Made by a program: the position numbers and the translations under genes. A stretch of DNA of 64,000 nt from Phlebopus portentosus (taxonomy: Eukaryota > Basidiomycota > Agaricomycetes > Boletales > Boletinellaceae), in the NCBI GenBank assembly GCA_037892935.1, contig JAYXKI010000002.1:1736001-1800000 (forward strand), read 5' to 3'. The notes beneath the pieces were generated by a model. It was given only the letters and a program-made list of their open reading frames with translations, did no database searches and had not been told where the DNA came from. Every line of letters starts with the position of its first letter. The stretch's first letter is position 1. Positions 21,360-34,005 of this stretch are shown one piece after another.

Positions 21360-21815
21360 GAAAAGGCCGAGTGCTGCTGAGCCTGTGCTGCATAGCCGGG
21401 GCAGTGCCAGCCATCTGGGAGGTGTGCTATGTGCTGCTGAACCCATGCCACTTAGCTGGGGCGGCGCTGGCACACTTTGGCCCTCTGCCAGCCATCTGGG
21501 AGGTGCGCTATGCGCTGCTGAACCCATGTCACTTAGCTGGGGCGGCACTGGCACACCTCGGCCCTCTGCAATCCAACCGGGAGGTGTGCTGTGCACTGCT
21601 GAACCCATGCCACTTAGCTGGGGTGGTGCCGACACACCTCGGTCCTCTGCTAGACACCTGGGAGGTGTGCTGCATGCTGCTGAACCTATGCTGCTTAGCT
21701 GGGGCAGCACTGGTGCACCTCGGCCCTATGCAAGCCAGCTGGAAGGCATGCTGTGCACTGCTGAACCTGTGCCACTTAGCCAGGGTGGTGTTGCCACACC
21801 TTGGCCCTCTGTGAG
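21360..21815. repeat. 81-bp tandem repeat array
   Basis: At least five units; the marker CTGCTGAA occurs at about 21434, 21515, 21596, 21677 and 21758, each 81 bases apart. As 81 is divisible by three, several frames stay open on both strands, giving long but probably spurious frames. A run of C at about 21186-21197 precedes the array. Confidence 0.85.
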
Positions 21816-21938
21816 CCAGCTTGGGAGGTTGGGGGTTGTGCTGGGCATGCCATAGCACTCCGCCAGCCATCCACAGCCCTGAATCTCACCAGTCCTCTGT
21901 AGTCAGGCCAGCACTGAGTGCTATTTTACAGGTAGAGA

Positions 21939-23613
21939 TGGCAGCAGGTACTTCTATTAAGTCTAAGGCAGCTGGTGCTGGCCAGCGAAATGAGAGCAGC
22001 ACATCGCCGCAAGCATCAGTTATAAAGCCTGCTTGCCAATCTGAGGGTGCATTGAGACTGGGTTTGCAGGCGAGCTTAAGGGCTCCAGGCCTACCTGGTG
22101 AGCAGCTAATCTCTCAAGGACTAGAAGAGTTGGCAGAAGTGCCCTCACCATCCATCGCTTCAAAACGAAAAAATCGTCCGAGAGGCAGGGCATCTCGTGA
22201 GAAGCATGTCAAGCAACACAGGCAACATATGGAGCAGGTTAAGGAGTGAGTGGCCAGCTATTCTCCTACAAGTCTTGCTCAGCACAGCCCATCACCTGGT
22301 AGTCAACCGACATTCAACACCCCAGCTTCTCCAAAGCCAGAAGGCCATTACAGAGGTTCTATTGGAGCTCCGCTAGGTGATCCAGTCTTAAGTGCACAGG
22401 AGTATGTGGTAGACCTAGATGTCCACCATCTTCAAGGGACAGGGCCAGGTTGGATAGGCCTAGGCGACAGTAGGTGCATTGCTACATTTGCTAAAAAAAT
22501 TGCTGAGCGGTAGATGCAGGTACAGGGCTAGAAGTTACATCCTTGGATGGCAGCGAGATAAAATGGCTTGTAGAGCATGAGGGGTGGCGCTATATTCCAA
22601 ATGACCCCAGGTAAGTCGCTGTTAGATTCCTAACTTCTATTCTAACATAGGCCATCAAGGAGGGCACAGGTCTTGTTAGACAGGGGGAGGCGAGTTTTTG
22701 CTGTTAAAGCCAGAACACCCAACAACTGGGACCGCACTGTGACTGGGGTTGAGAAAGCCATGGATGAATTTAGCTCAGCAATTAACCTTGGGAACAAGGA
22801 TCTCTTTAATCACAGACGAGGGGAGTTCCCAAGTTTTGTATTTGGTGATGCTGCACATGGAGGGGGACGATCAGTAAGCAGAGAGCCTCTCTCTATCTGC
22901 ATGAGACTCACTTAGCATATATCTATAGCAACCTGTGACTGTAAAGGTCAAGGATAGCAGGGTAGAAGCTCTGCAAAAATTCTAAAATGATGCCAGCGTA
23001 GAGCATTATTTGGGATTTGTTTCTAGTAAGTTGACCTGTCCTGGCAATTGCTACTAGCCAGTTCTCATTGCTGCCAGGCACCTTCAAGACCTGGTTTCCA
23101 CTCATATCTGAGCTCTATGAGAGAGAAAAGCGATGCACCACGAGTCATAACAGCATAACAGCAAGTGCGCTTCTTAAATCGCAGTTCTCCTCTATAGCTC
23201 TTAACTTAGGTGGGGAGGTTGCAACATGCTGGCACAGGGATGCAAAGAATTTATTTTTTGGCCTCTGCTGTGTCGGTGTCTTTGGGTGCTTTGACTGGAG
23301 AAATTCTAGACAGCTGATGTTCAAGGAGGCGAAGGTCATCATTGAACTTAGGCCTGGAGATGTCATACTGTTCCCATCAGCAGCCCTAACACATAGGAAT
23401 GCTCCAATTGTCAACAACTCAAGCAGGAGATCAGTAGTTCTTTTTACAGGTGGGGCAAACTTTCAGCATATTGCTCAGGGGCATAAGACGGCAGGGTGCA
23501 GAAGTTATAAAGAGAGAAAGGAGGAGGCAGAGGCTGGATATAGACGTTCATGTGAGGGGTGGTGCCTTTACTCCACCCTGGAGGATCTCCAGAGCATAAG
23601 AACCTGTACATAG
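21939..23613 (+). pseudogene. TET/JBP-like 2-oxoglutarate dioxygenase
   Basis: Begins MAAGTSIKSKAAG. A basic, Ser/Pro-rich N-terminal part leads to VEHEGWRYIPNDP, RRVFAVKARTPNNWD, then HRRGEFPSF...GGGR, and the double-stranded beta-helix part from about 23068. That part has H-x-D (WHRDA, His 23233, Asp 23239), the distal His in LTHRN (23392) and an Arg in SRRSVVLF, the layout of the fungal TET/JBP family, which oxidises 5-methylcytosine in known members. Likely introns are 22246-22287, 22611-22650 and 22874-22928. Frameshifts near 22510 and a TAA near 22983 indicate a broken gene. Family assignment is from recalled motifs, not from a search. Confidence 0.65.
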
Positions 23614-23742
23614 CTGATCTAGTAGGGTAGAATTGAAGGCTGCCACTGCCACTGGAAAATTGCTGTGGATAGCTTAGTCAGCAGAATTTTCCACGTCAGC
23701 AGGCATGCCTCGGCAACAACTTAGCTCTTAGCAACAAACATC

Positions 23743-24051
23743 ATGCCAACTAGGTGCCCCCACTCACAAGGCAGGCGTGCCCTCTCCCAGCTCAGCCTAG
23801 AGCCATTCGTCGAGGATGCCCAGCTAGCTCTACAGCACGAACCCCTGTCAAGGCATCATATTACATACGAGGAGTTTAGCCTTTGGACAACTTTCATGTG
23901 GCTGGAATTTAGACTTGGAACGTTTCAACCTGCAAGTCTAGCAGCATTCAGCATCTACACTGCACTCAGAACCACAGCCATCCAGGAGGCACCTCCAGTA
24001 ATTAGGGACTACCTTGTGCATGCTCTTGCTGTAAGACTTTTTCTCGACTGA
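23743..24051 (+). CDS. Small unknown gene or fragment
   Basis: 102-codon frame from ATG at 23743. It may splice at GTAAGA just before its stop to an exon starting near 24081 (IELARLWYQA), but that exon soon meets TGA and TAA. No domain was recognised. It lies just downstream of the dioxygenase and could be a decayed exon set of the same locus. Confidence 0.35.
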   Translation: MPTRCPHSQGRRALSQLSLEPFVEDAQLALQHEPLSRHHITYEEFSLWTTFMWLEFRLGTFQPASLAAFSIYTALRTTAIQEAPPVIRDYLVHALAVRLFLD

Positions 24052-24530
24052 TCTGCGCCAGTCCTAATGTATGAAAACAGATAGAGTTGGCAAGGCTCTG
24101 GTATCAGGCCTGATAAGGGCTAGCGCTTTACCAGCAATGTAAGCTACTTTACTCAGAACTACCTGTCTAAACAGCCGTTCTGATTGACAAAATAACATAA
24201 CACTCAAATTCCCTAGGATAAGATTGTCGCTTAGGTTATGGCAAAAAATAATTTACAGTTTCCTGTTTGCTTTGTTTTTTTGCTTTGTTGTTTACAATAT
24301 AGACTTGATTGTCACTGCTGCCATATTCCATGTCTACTTGCAGCTCAGGTTTGTATCTGCGTATTACAAGGGCCTGCTCTTAGTAAGCCAAAGTGAGTGG
24401 CCGAACCACAGTAGCTTAGCCAATCTCGGCTATTGCTTGGCCTCTTTTTCGCCCGCCCACTACAACTGCCACATAGCATACGTACCGCTACTGCCCCCAC
24501 CCACCTTCCTCCCCTCCCTAGCCTGTTAAG
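24052..24530. other. Gap without a supported gene
   Basis: T-rich sequence with short frames only. I see nothing reliable here. Confidence 0.4.
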
Positions 24531-26640
24531 ATGCCTCCTAGAGCTGGCAAGTTCCTCAATCTTTACAGCACTTGCAAGCTTATCTCATCCTTATCATAGC
24601 AAAGCCCAGAAAACTCAGGCAATTGGCAGGAGCAGCTGCGGTAAGGAGATTTACACCATTAAGAGTCGCTGGCATTTTAACCCTACAGTAGCAGCAGCCA
24701 GAATCAAGGATTGGCAATCAAGAGAAGCTGCACTCTGCACCTCTAGCCTATCAGGTAAGCCTTAGCACCTCATTCTTGCAGGAACCCAGTGATAACGCAC
24801 TGCACCTTTTTACTTAAAGAGAACAACTCGCTCAAGGGGACAGCTTCCCTCTCCAGAGTATCTGGAGGAGCATGCCACTGCCTTAGAAGGCAGCAGGGCT
24901 ACTGCTATAGAAGAAGTAGCGCTGCAGCAGGGAGAGGGTTTCCAGACTAATTTACAGGGATGTAGCGGTGAGCCTATAGCCCATCTATCTAAGATGTATC
25001 TGATATTGGTGGTTAGAGCCCCAGCCCTCCTTATGCAATCATAGCGATAGCCAGATAGAGGATTTCAGGCAGGACAGTGCTACTTTTTACAATGATGGTG
25101 GAGGGCAGAGAGACAATGAGAGGACTAGCGAGGATGAGGTTAAAGATCAAGATGAAGCTGAGAAGGACAGCGGTGAAAACTCCAGCAAAGATAGCAGCAG
25201 CAGTGAGGATGGGTGTGGGAGTGACGATGGTGGTGGGAGCGATGGTGGTAGTGGAAGCTACCACAAGGGCAAGGGTGCAGAAGAGGCCTACTCTACTGAC
25301 AATAGTGACTGGGAGGCAGTTCAAAACAAGGGCCGAAACACAAGTGTTAAGAAACTTCTAAAGTCTAATCAAGAGGTCTTTATGGAGAGTGAGGGCAACC
25401 TAAGTGACGATCCCTCTGGAAAAGATGGCAAGCAGCATAGAAAAGCTCAGAGAAAGCGGAAGTCAAGGCTTGAGCAAGGTAAGTGTCTACCAGCTATTAC
25501 AAGCTGCTACTAACAAAGGACAGAGCCAGGTCGAGCGAAGGATGACCACTTTCTGTCCAAATTCAAGGGTCCAGAGAAGCTACTTATGATTACTGCATCT
25601 GGCATGCTCAGACTATATACGCTTGCCTACCAGTTTTTCCCAGACTACCATACACAGTCATCTACTCAGCGCAGCGTACTGAGTAAAGCAAGGCAGCAAT
25701 TGGGTAGAAATAACCAAAATGGTGAGTAGCTTTTATAGGAGTGGATCTGCGTCCAAAGTGCTTAGCCAAGTTTACTTTCTAGAGTTTTCAGAGGAGCAGA
25801 TACCAACAACTAACCGAATGATAGACTGTATAAGTACTTCAATATATGGCATCACTACAATTGACAGCTGGCCTTTAGCTCAGTAGAGAGACGACTACCA
25901 TAAAAGGGGCATTTATAAGAACTGCCAGAGAGATAGTGCTCGAGTACTACTCAATCACTCCAGGCCGAGATGATAAAGATGTCAAAGACATTTACAAAGG
26001 TCGTATCGAACAGCTTTCTGACAAGATCACTGAGGAGGTTAAGGAAACTGTGATGAGAAAGGCTCTTAAAGCAGCAAAGAAAGGCCGTGTAGCAGTACTG
26101 ATAGGTGACTTGCTTGAGGAGCCGAGCAGCAACTATATGTTTGCCACCTTAGATGTACGTCTGCCAACTTTTTCTTAGCAGTGAACTCATATCTCAACGT
26201 CTCAGAGTGATAAAGGGGATCCTTACTCCCATGAAGCCATTCATGAGCTCATTGCGAGAACAGTCTTTACACATACCAAGGATTTGGTAGCTCTCTCTGA
26301 GCGCCAACCAGGCTGGGTCCGGCCAATACCAATCCATCTCATCGCAGTAGCTACACAAGCTGTAAGTTGCTTTACTGTAAAGAAGCCTATTTGAGAGCTA
26401 ATATAAGTTAGATCTGTTGCGCGCTAGAAGAGCATTCTTCTGGAAATGCACAGAGAGCTTCAACTAGCTTTTCAAGTGCCAGGTACAGATCGTCTGTCAA
26501 TGTGTTGAAGGAGAACATAAAGCTCTTCAAGATAAATGAACCCGAGTCATTCGAGAAAGTACGAACAGCGATACTTAATATGGGAAAGTAAGCATTAGTA
26601 TTATATACTATATAGTCTTCTATTAACATCTAAGTAGAGC
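24531..26640 (+). pseudogene. DUF6532-like gene
   Basis: Several exons can be followed. Pieces include KAQKTQAIGRSS; a Ser/Asp/Glu-rich stretch (about 25040-25475, open without an ATG) ending in a basic RKAQRKRKSRLEQ before a GTAAGT donor; a segment LLMITASGMLRLYTLAYQFF; YYSITPGRD; then SHEAIHELIARTVF, RPIPIHLIAVATQA and, in the last exon, a VNVLKENIKLF block. The order HPAI-like motif, PIPI.LIA motif, then a final helix resembles DUF6532, a domain of unknown function expanded in Agaricomycetes. Exon borders are approximate, and I could not join all of them in frame. Confidence 0.5.
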
Positions 26641-27731
26641 TCGTCTATCTTCAAGGGGAAAGTGCATCTTAGAGCAGAAGAAGGTGGCAGTAGGCTATAA
26701 CCCTAATAAGAGAAGGCGTACTGACAGGTAAGTCAAAGTGAACCTTCTACTGTGATTTCGCCACTCATTACTAATAGTAGTGACTAAATATGACGTACTC
26801 TGGCTATAGGAAGGGCATCTTCGACTAGGCTCATCTAGCTGTTCCAGTAATGTAAGCAGCTTCTATTAGCTTCTAGAAGCAGCTAGCTCACCATTTGATA
26901 GCGCCTATATATTTCTTTCATCTTATTTTCCTCTCTTGCTCTTTTAATTCACCACCATTCCTTACTTAATTGTAACTCTAATCATCCCTACGAGGTTTAT
27001 ATATATCTAGATCACTCTCAGAAGTGCTTAATAGGCGTGTGAATAGATTTAAACTGCAGCTATGATAATCTAAGTGTGCTACTATCTACTGTCTGACTAT
27101 GAACAGAGCAGTTATCAGCAACTATCTTTTACTAAGAATCTCTATCAGGCATTAGTATGCTATTCAGTAATATCCGCTACTAGTAATTATAAGCTACTCA
27201 CCACTTTATTAGCCTTCTATCAGTTTATACTAGCTAACAAATATAGTTTATTATACTTTATAATAAACTACTATTAATAACTATCTTGGTATAACATAAT
27301 ATCCTCTAATAGGTACTGGCTACTATCTATGACTACCTACTACTACATAAGACTTTAGTCTAGTATCCGCTATAGATACTACTAATTACATAATACTACT
27401 GCAAACTATAGCCTCATATCTGCTACTATTACCTGCTACTATCTACATACCAACTTACTCTAACCCCACTTATTGACAACTATTCAACAATATTGGTAGT
27501 TAGACAATATGTACTATCTACTACTTTGTAGCCCTATAAATAAATATCAACTATGTAACTATGGCCTCTATAAAGCTTTACAAGCCTCTATATAGTAGGG
27601 GGGTCACGATAAATCACTATAGACTACTAACTTATTATAGGCCTCTATATAGCAGCCTATAGCAGTAGGTAGTAGGGAGTAGCAGGGAGTAGCAGGGAGT
27701 AGCAGTGGATACTTTGGACTGTTTTCCTGAT
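26641..27731. other. AT-rich, CpG-poor stretch without genes
   Basis: Dominated by CTA/TAC/TAG words, with very few CpG. It ends in four short repeats of GGGAGTAGCA type at about 27668-27708, just before the truncated edge of A2. No gene was seen. Confidence 0.5.
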
Positions 27732-27911
27732 GTCCTGTCCCGGATGCTGAACAAATTCAGCGTCCTCGTAGTGCAGGTGCACGCAGATCGTCATCTGCTG
27801 CTCGAGTTGGCTGGGGTAAAGACTGGGGAAGGTGAAGACGAGGAAGAGGAAGATAGAGGGGAAGTGGAGAGGGTTCGTCAGTCGAAGGGGAAAGGTAGGG
27901 CTCGGGAATAG
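27732..27911 (+). pseudogene. C-terminal remnant of the A2 accessory gene
   Basis: Nearly identical to 7018-7197 of element A: LSRMLN.FSVLVVQ.HADR, then the acidic tail and SKGKGRARE. Everything upstream, including the cysteine cluster, is missing. Confidence 0.8.
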
Positions 27912-28725
27912 AGTATAATCATCGTGTATGCTCTATGTCCTGGTCGGACTTTTGTAAAATAGAAAAAGAAAAGGACAAAAGAAAAAGAAAAAGAACTTGT
28001 ACTGTACATAGTTGTTTTTATAGTTAATTTATACGATTTTGTTTCAGTTTTTGTGAATTTACGTGCGATTGAGCGAGACTGAGTGAAGACTAGAAGAATA
28101 GATCAAAGAATTCAAGGAATAGGATGAAAGGAAACTGATACGAAGTGAATTGAGGCATTTCGCTGTCGTTCCGCTGTTTTGAACGGCGAAACCGTGCAGA
28201 ACTGTGTATTAAGTGAAAGTACACGTGTTAGATCCTATAGTGGATCACGCTAGCAGAGACAAAACTATAGAAGGAGAATTGGAAGATTAGAATTGATCAG
28301 AGGCAGAGAGAGAGAGAATCGGAAATAAATAAGGAGCATATATGAAGGGAAATGAGTGATTTAATCAGAATTTTGGGACTCATCGTCAGGGAATTTCTCT
28401 GGCGAATCTTCTATTTCGGGTATGTCATCATCTTTGTCCGATCCAATGAGCTTGGTCACCGGAACGGTCAAATGTGAATGCGGGAAGTACAGAACCAGGT
28501 GAAACGCTGCTACTCAGAGTTTCAAAACCGCTCCATCAAGTTTGGCGACGATATACAATCTGCCTTGGGTGCGTCGAACTACCACGTAGGGGCCTAAATA
28601 GCGGGGTTTCATTTTACGATTGAGTTCTATCTTGATACGCATGTTTCGTAGGAGTACGAGGCTTCCTGGCTGAAAATTGTAGTCCTTGATTCTATGCTTC
28701 TCCAACTCCGTGAACTGCTTTGCAT

Positions 28726-30947
28726 TGTAGTGTGCCACACTAACCTGTACTGGTCCAGCGGCACAGGCCTGTAAGGGCTGTACTCCCCTATGCCATACCC
28801 AAGACACCCCGCGTACTATTGTCAGCAAACCAGCCTTCGCCGCCATTACACATAATACAGCCTGGTCAGCGGCCGCCGGACCTTCGGCGGCCTAGGAACA
28901 GCACCCGCGCTGCCGCCGCCACCGACCATACGAACCGGCGGCGACACCTCCACTCCTATCTTATGATCACCTTGTCCGTCCGTTGACCAAATCCTAGTTC
29001 CCCTTCTCCAGCCTCTCTCAAGAACGGTTCTGCCGAATCCGGTGACTCCGGGCTTCGGAAATGCTCGCACGGCGGCCGGACATGCTGCGGCGGATGTATA
29101 TCACGCCATCGCAGAGGTGTATGCCCGCCGCTGCGCCAGCTGGGTGAACGATAGCCAATCTCAGGTCCATTTCGTTGATTGTTTCATATTCTTATCATCC
29201 CACATTGTATGCCGAGTGCGGTAGCGCACCCGGCGGCCATCCGTATATTCCCCCTTTTAGTTTTATTCGACCCCTTGGCATTTCAGATCTATATAGAGCG
29301 CGCCCTGACCGATCCAAATGGCCCCGACGTTTGACACGACGTACCAGCACTCCGCCGTTCTGATTGGGGTGCCCCTAGGTCTTGGTGGCTTGGCGGCGCA
29401 TCTCAGCGGTGGCCCCCGCCGTTGCGGCATGCCTGTCACGCCTCGCTGCCCACCGCTTTAAGTAATATTTCTTATCAAGGACTCATAGTATATATAGAGA
29501 GCATGTATCTATCCTAAAAAGCGGCAGATATACACTCTAGAACACAGCTACCAGAGACCAACCACAAGTAAAGAAGCCTCTTTCAAGAAACCAGTATATA
29601 CAGAGAACCAGACAGCCGGATCGGGCGAACTCCCGGTCACGTGCCCCCGCCGATCCCGTCCTGACGGTGTGGCCCCCGATCTCACAGGGTAGAAGCCGCT
29701 GAGCTCATTCGCCGCCCTGGTTGTCCCCCTTCTGCGCAGCTGTCACTCGTCTAGTAATCGCTCCAGGGACTTCCCACTTATATCATCATCGCCGTCCCTC
29801 TCTCTCTATCCTCCGCCGCCGCTCGGTCCTGAGCATTTGGGATTGCTCCTCCACGTCCTGACGCAGCCGTCACTCCTCTAGTAATCAATCCTGCGGTCTT
29901 CGATCTCTCCCCGCATCTGAGGCCCCCCTTTTGTGTCTCCTCGCCGCCGCTTGGTCCTGAGCATTTGGGATTGCTCCTCCACGTCCCGACGCAGCCATCA
30001 CTCCTCTAGTAATCAATCCCGCGGTCTTCGATCTCTCCTCGCATCTGAGGCCCCCCTTTTGTGTCTCCTCACCGCCGCTCGGTCCTGAGCATTTAGGATT
30101 GCTCCTCCACGTCCCGACGCAGCCATCACTCCTCTAGTAATCAATCCCGCGATCTTCGATTTCTCCCGGCGCCTAAGGCCCCCTTTCGTGTTTCCTCGCC
30201 GCCGCTCGGTCCTGAGCATTTGGGATTCCTCCTCCATGTCCCGACGCAGCCGTCACTCCTCTAGTAATCAATCCCGCAATCTTCGATTTCTCCCTGCGCC
30301 TGAGGCCCCTTTCGTGTTTCCTCGCCGCCGCTCGGTTCAGATCGTTTGTGATTCTTCCTCAACGCCTCGACGCACCCGTCACTCTTCTAGGCGTCTGTTA
30401 TACTTCCTCGATGTCTTGACGCAGCTGTCACTCTTCTTGTGTTCGCCGCTACCACCGGCGCCGGCGTCCCTTTCCGACTGAATCCAGTCTCCCACTTCTC
30501 GCCGCCTCCGCCGCCTCCACGTCGTTCCACCACCGACACTACTACCCTTTCAAGTAGTGTCGACTCTCTCTCTCTCGCATCTTCTCTGTGTCGTTCCGAC
30601 GTCATCTCCCCAACTACCAGGTGGAATTGCACTGTCGCGAACCTCCGCCGGCGCTGCACCCAGTCCGCCGCTGCGACCCCTTTGCCGGTTCAGTTGGACT
30701 CGGCGATCCCTATACAGCCGTCGAGGCCCGTATCACCATGGCGAGGTACTCGAAGGCGCGGCAGATCTGCCTAACGGCCAGATCCTTGTGCATCTGAGCT
30801 GAGTGTCGCTTCTGAAAGCCTGTAGGTAGTCTGTAGATCTGGTAGGACCTCCCCTTTTTCCTCTCGACACCTTTGACATTGCCTCCCTGTGGTTGAACGC
30901 CGCCGCCGCCGCCTTTGTCCCTATCTAGGAGAGTCTGATAGTCTACA
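28726..30947. mobile_element. 2.2-kb insert with TGTAG...CTACA ends
   Basis: Interrupts A2 pol between sequences that are adjacent in A. The ends are TGTAG and CTACA. The flanks are GCAT and GCGT, a 4-bp duplication in which the left copy has lost its CpG; uninterrupted A reads GCGT. The insert is GC-rich with CCG repeats and keeps many CpG, so it is younger than most A2 decay. No convincing gene; the short frames overlap repeats. A solo LTR or non-autonomous LTR element is likeliest. Confidence 0.7.
29800..30445. repeat. 127-bp tandem repeat array inside the insert
   Basis: About five units; the marker GGTCCTGAGC or a close variant begins at about 29825, 29953, 30081, 30208 and 30334. Each unit carries a CTCCTCTAGTAATCAATCC core and CGCCGCCGCT. 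Confidence 0.85.
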
Positions 30948-33900
30948 GCGTATGCAAGCCTTGCATTCATGACGAGTTTTGCAACGTGATCCAACTCTTC
31001 TGGACGCTTCTGGAGTTGTTTTGCACGTATTACAATGAGTTCCAATGTCGTAATTGGCAAATCGAGCGGCGGTGCTAGGTATGTTGCTTCTGCGAGGTCG
31101 AAGGGCAAAACCGCTTTGACTCCATAGGCCATGTAATACGGGGACATTCCAGTCGCTCTGTTGATCGTGATTCTTTCGGCCCAAAATACCGAGTCAGCGT
31201 GATCACTCCAACGCTTGTCATTACCGTCTGCAGCTTTAATCAAAGCTTCCTGTATGTCAAAATGTCTGCGTTCGACTAATCCATTTGCGCGTGAGTTGTA
31301 TGACGAAATCCAAATGTGGTTGATGTGATACCACATCTTCAAGTAATCTAGCGCGGCAACGAATGGTGTGCTGTTATCTGTAATGAGTTCGGGGCATGCT
31401 CCATATCGACACAAGAGGTTCTGGAAGATAAACTGGCCTACGGTCTTACCAGTTTCTTTACGAAGAAGTCTAAATTCGGGATACGTGGTTAACGAACAAC
31501 GCGCATGCACGATATACCAGAATCTACTCGATTTTGGCATGACCTTCGAGTCAATATGGATGCGTTGAAACAGAGGGGCTACCTCCGGTACATTCGGTGG
31601 GATAAGAATATTCTTCGTCTGGCGTATCTGGCACTCATGACAGGTGTGCACGAAATACTTCACATCCTGTCCTAAGGACGGCCACCAAAATCTCTCCAGC
31701 AGTCACATTCAAGTGCAGAAAGTTCCTTTGTGTCCTAGATCATTGTGAGCTTGCTTAACTAGGTCCTATCTGAGTTTTGCTTCTATTACGACTTGGTGCC
31801 GGCCATTCCACGCCTTTCTCCACAGACGGCCTCCCTTCACAAAGAAGTCAGCTGCGTACCTGATTAACTTTGCATAGCCACTATCGCTAAGATTGTCTGG
31901 GCGTGTGAGATGCGTGATTAGCTTCATGACATCATCTAAGCAGCTATCCTTCCTTCTTGTGGATTCCGTAGAAGGAAACAGGTTTCCGGTCGCTGTTTTG
32001 CTAGGTGTTCCGCTCTGTTGTGCTACTTAGTATGTCAAAACCGGCTCTTCTATCACAAATCCGTACGTTTCGTCTACCCAGTCTTCGTACGTTTCATCTG
32101 GAGGGGGGTCTTCTTCAGCTGCTCTTCGTCTGGATAATCCATCGGTACATCGGAAATCGGCTGCTGGGATGTGTCTGAGCTTGAAACTGAAGAGTAGGAT
32201 ACCTGCAATCCATCTGTTAATGGTCACATTGGGCTGTAGATCAGGATTGTTGATCATCCCCTTGATGTATGCTGCATCCATTTCGACTACTAGATTCCGG
32301 ACTCCAATGAGATACAGTCGCATCATGTGCAGTGCCCGAAATAAGCCGTATAACTCGATTTTCGGCTGTGAATACGATGCCTGGGTCTGATTCCAGTTAA
32401 TAGAACCGAATCAATTGATCCTTCACCTTCCATCTGAGTGCTCTTGTCCTAAATACCAACCAACTCCAATAATAGACAAGTCTACTGCCAAGATTACTTC
32501 GTTATCTGACGCATAGTCGATTGTGCACAGTGCCGGGCAAAGCATAACAGCTTGCTTTAGTTCGTCCATTGTGTTCTGTTCTTCATCTGTCCACGCAAAA
32601 ATCTGGTTTTTCCTTGTCATGCGGTACAACGGGCGAGCGAGTTTTGAATAATCCTTGACGAAAATCTGAAGGACTCCTACCGTTTCCAGAAATCCTCTGA
32701 CTTCCGTCAGCGTTCTACATGGCGGCCAATCTTGTATCTTCTATACTTTTGAATCGTCTGGCTTGCGTCCCTGGTATGTCAACTTGTGTCCAACGAATAC
32801 CGCTGACTCCACACACAGCACCAACTTCTTCCCTGAAAACGTTCCACCTACCGCCTTCATTCGCTGCAAAATCCTGTTCACATCGCATATATGCTCATAC
32901 ACGAAACGATGAATCTCGGAGTTTCCCGGTATGGTCTCGTACGAACTGTCTGACTCGTATTGCGATTTCGGACCTAAACTGGGTGCATCGTCTGCGAAAG
33001 GGTTCGTAACGTGTGGAATCTCGTCCTGAAGGATAAAGGCTATGTCATTATGCATAATCTGCAAGGAATTGGTATATCCCATTGGTAGGACCATCATTCG
33101 AAATGTTCCCAAGGGTGTCTGGAACGTAGTAAGATCTCGTGAGTGTTCGTCAAGCTTTCTTTGGTCGAAGGCAATGAATAAATCCAACTCTGTGTAACAA
33201 GCTCGTCCTCCACTACTCTCTGTAATTGTTTCGACGTTTGGTGGTACTGCCGAGTCCTTAACCGTAACCGCATTAAGATCCTGCAAGTTGATGATGGATT
33301 GCAACGTTTCTTTGTCTTTCTTTACCAAGCAAAACCATCTGGATCAATACAACGAATTCGACAGTTCAATAACCCCATTGCAAATCTTCTCTCGAATAAG
33401 TTCAAGGGCCTTGTCATGAATTCCTGGGGGAATTGGAATGCTCTTGTGCTGCCACGGTATATGCGGTATCATGGGAATGCGTATCGGGTCGAAATACATC
33501 GGATCGAGTGTTCCACGTTTGGATTCGGTCTATGCTAACGCTTCTTCCTGCAACATAATCAGATTCTTCACTAATAACCTCTCCGCCAGCCACAGAAAGG
33601 TATTCTCGTCGATCTTCAGTGCTTCCATCCTTTCGGCGGTTACACGACCCGTGGGTTCGAACGGCTTCGGTACAACTGGCATCTCGGGCATCCCTCTCAA
33701 CAGATCCGGATGCTGCCTTCGTACGATCCTGTACTCTTCTGGAAGGACTCCTGGGATCAGTCTGACTTTCTGCGCTACTCGTTTGTAAGCCATCACCACT
33801 GTGTCTTCTTTGTCTGGGGTTTCTAAAACACAGAAACGATATGACCGTTCTTCTTTGTCAGTAGTATAGCAATTTTGGTTTAATAAATAAGGCAATCGTT

Positions 33901-34005
33901 GGTTGAAAAGAGATGGGATCTTGTGTGAAATAAATTCGAAATCATAAGAAAATACCTGAACCGGCAATTGGTCACTACTATTTTCGTCTCGCTGATTTCT
34001 CTCAA

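Noticed and set aside
21124..21870. Long open frames on both strands, up to 243 codons
   Set aside because: They come from the 81-bp tandem repeat, whose length is divisible by three; no start or splice context supports them.
27000..27700. Repeated CTACTA-type words that might suggest a CRISPR-like or telomere-like array
   Set aside because: No regular spacing, no constant repeat, and the context is eukaryotic; simple AT-rich low-complexity DNA.
30013..30802. Pro/Arg-rich frames on both strands in the 2.2-kb insert
   Set aside because: They follow the CCG repeats and 127-bp units and have no domain content.
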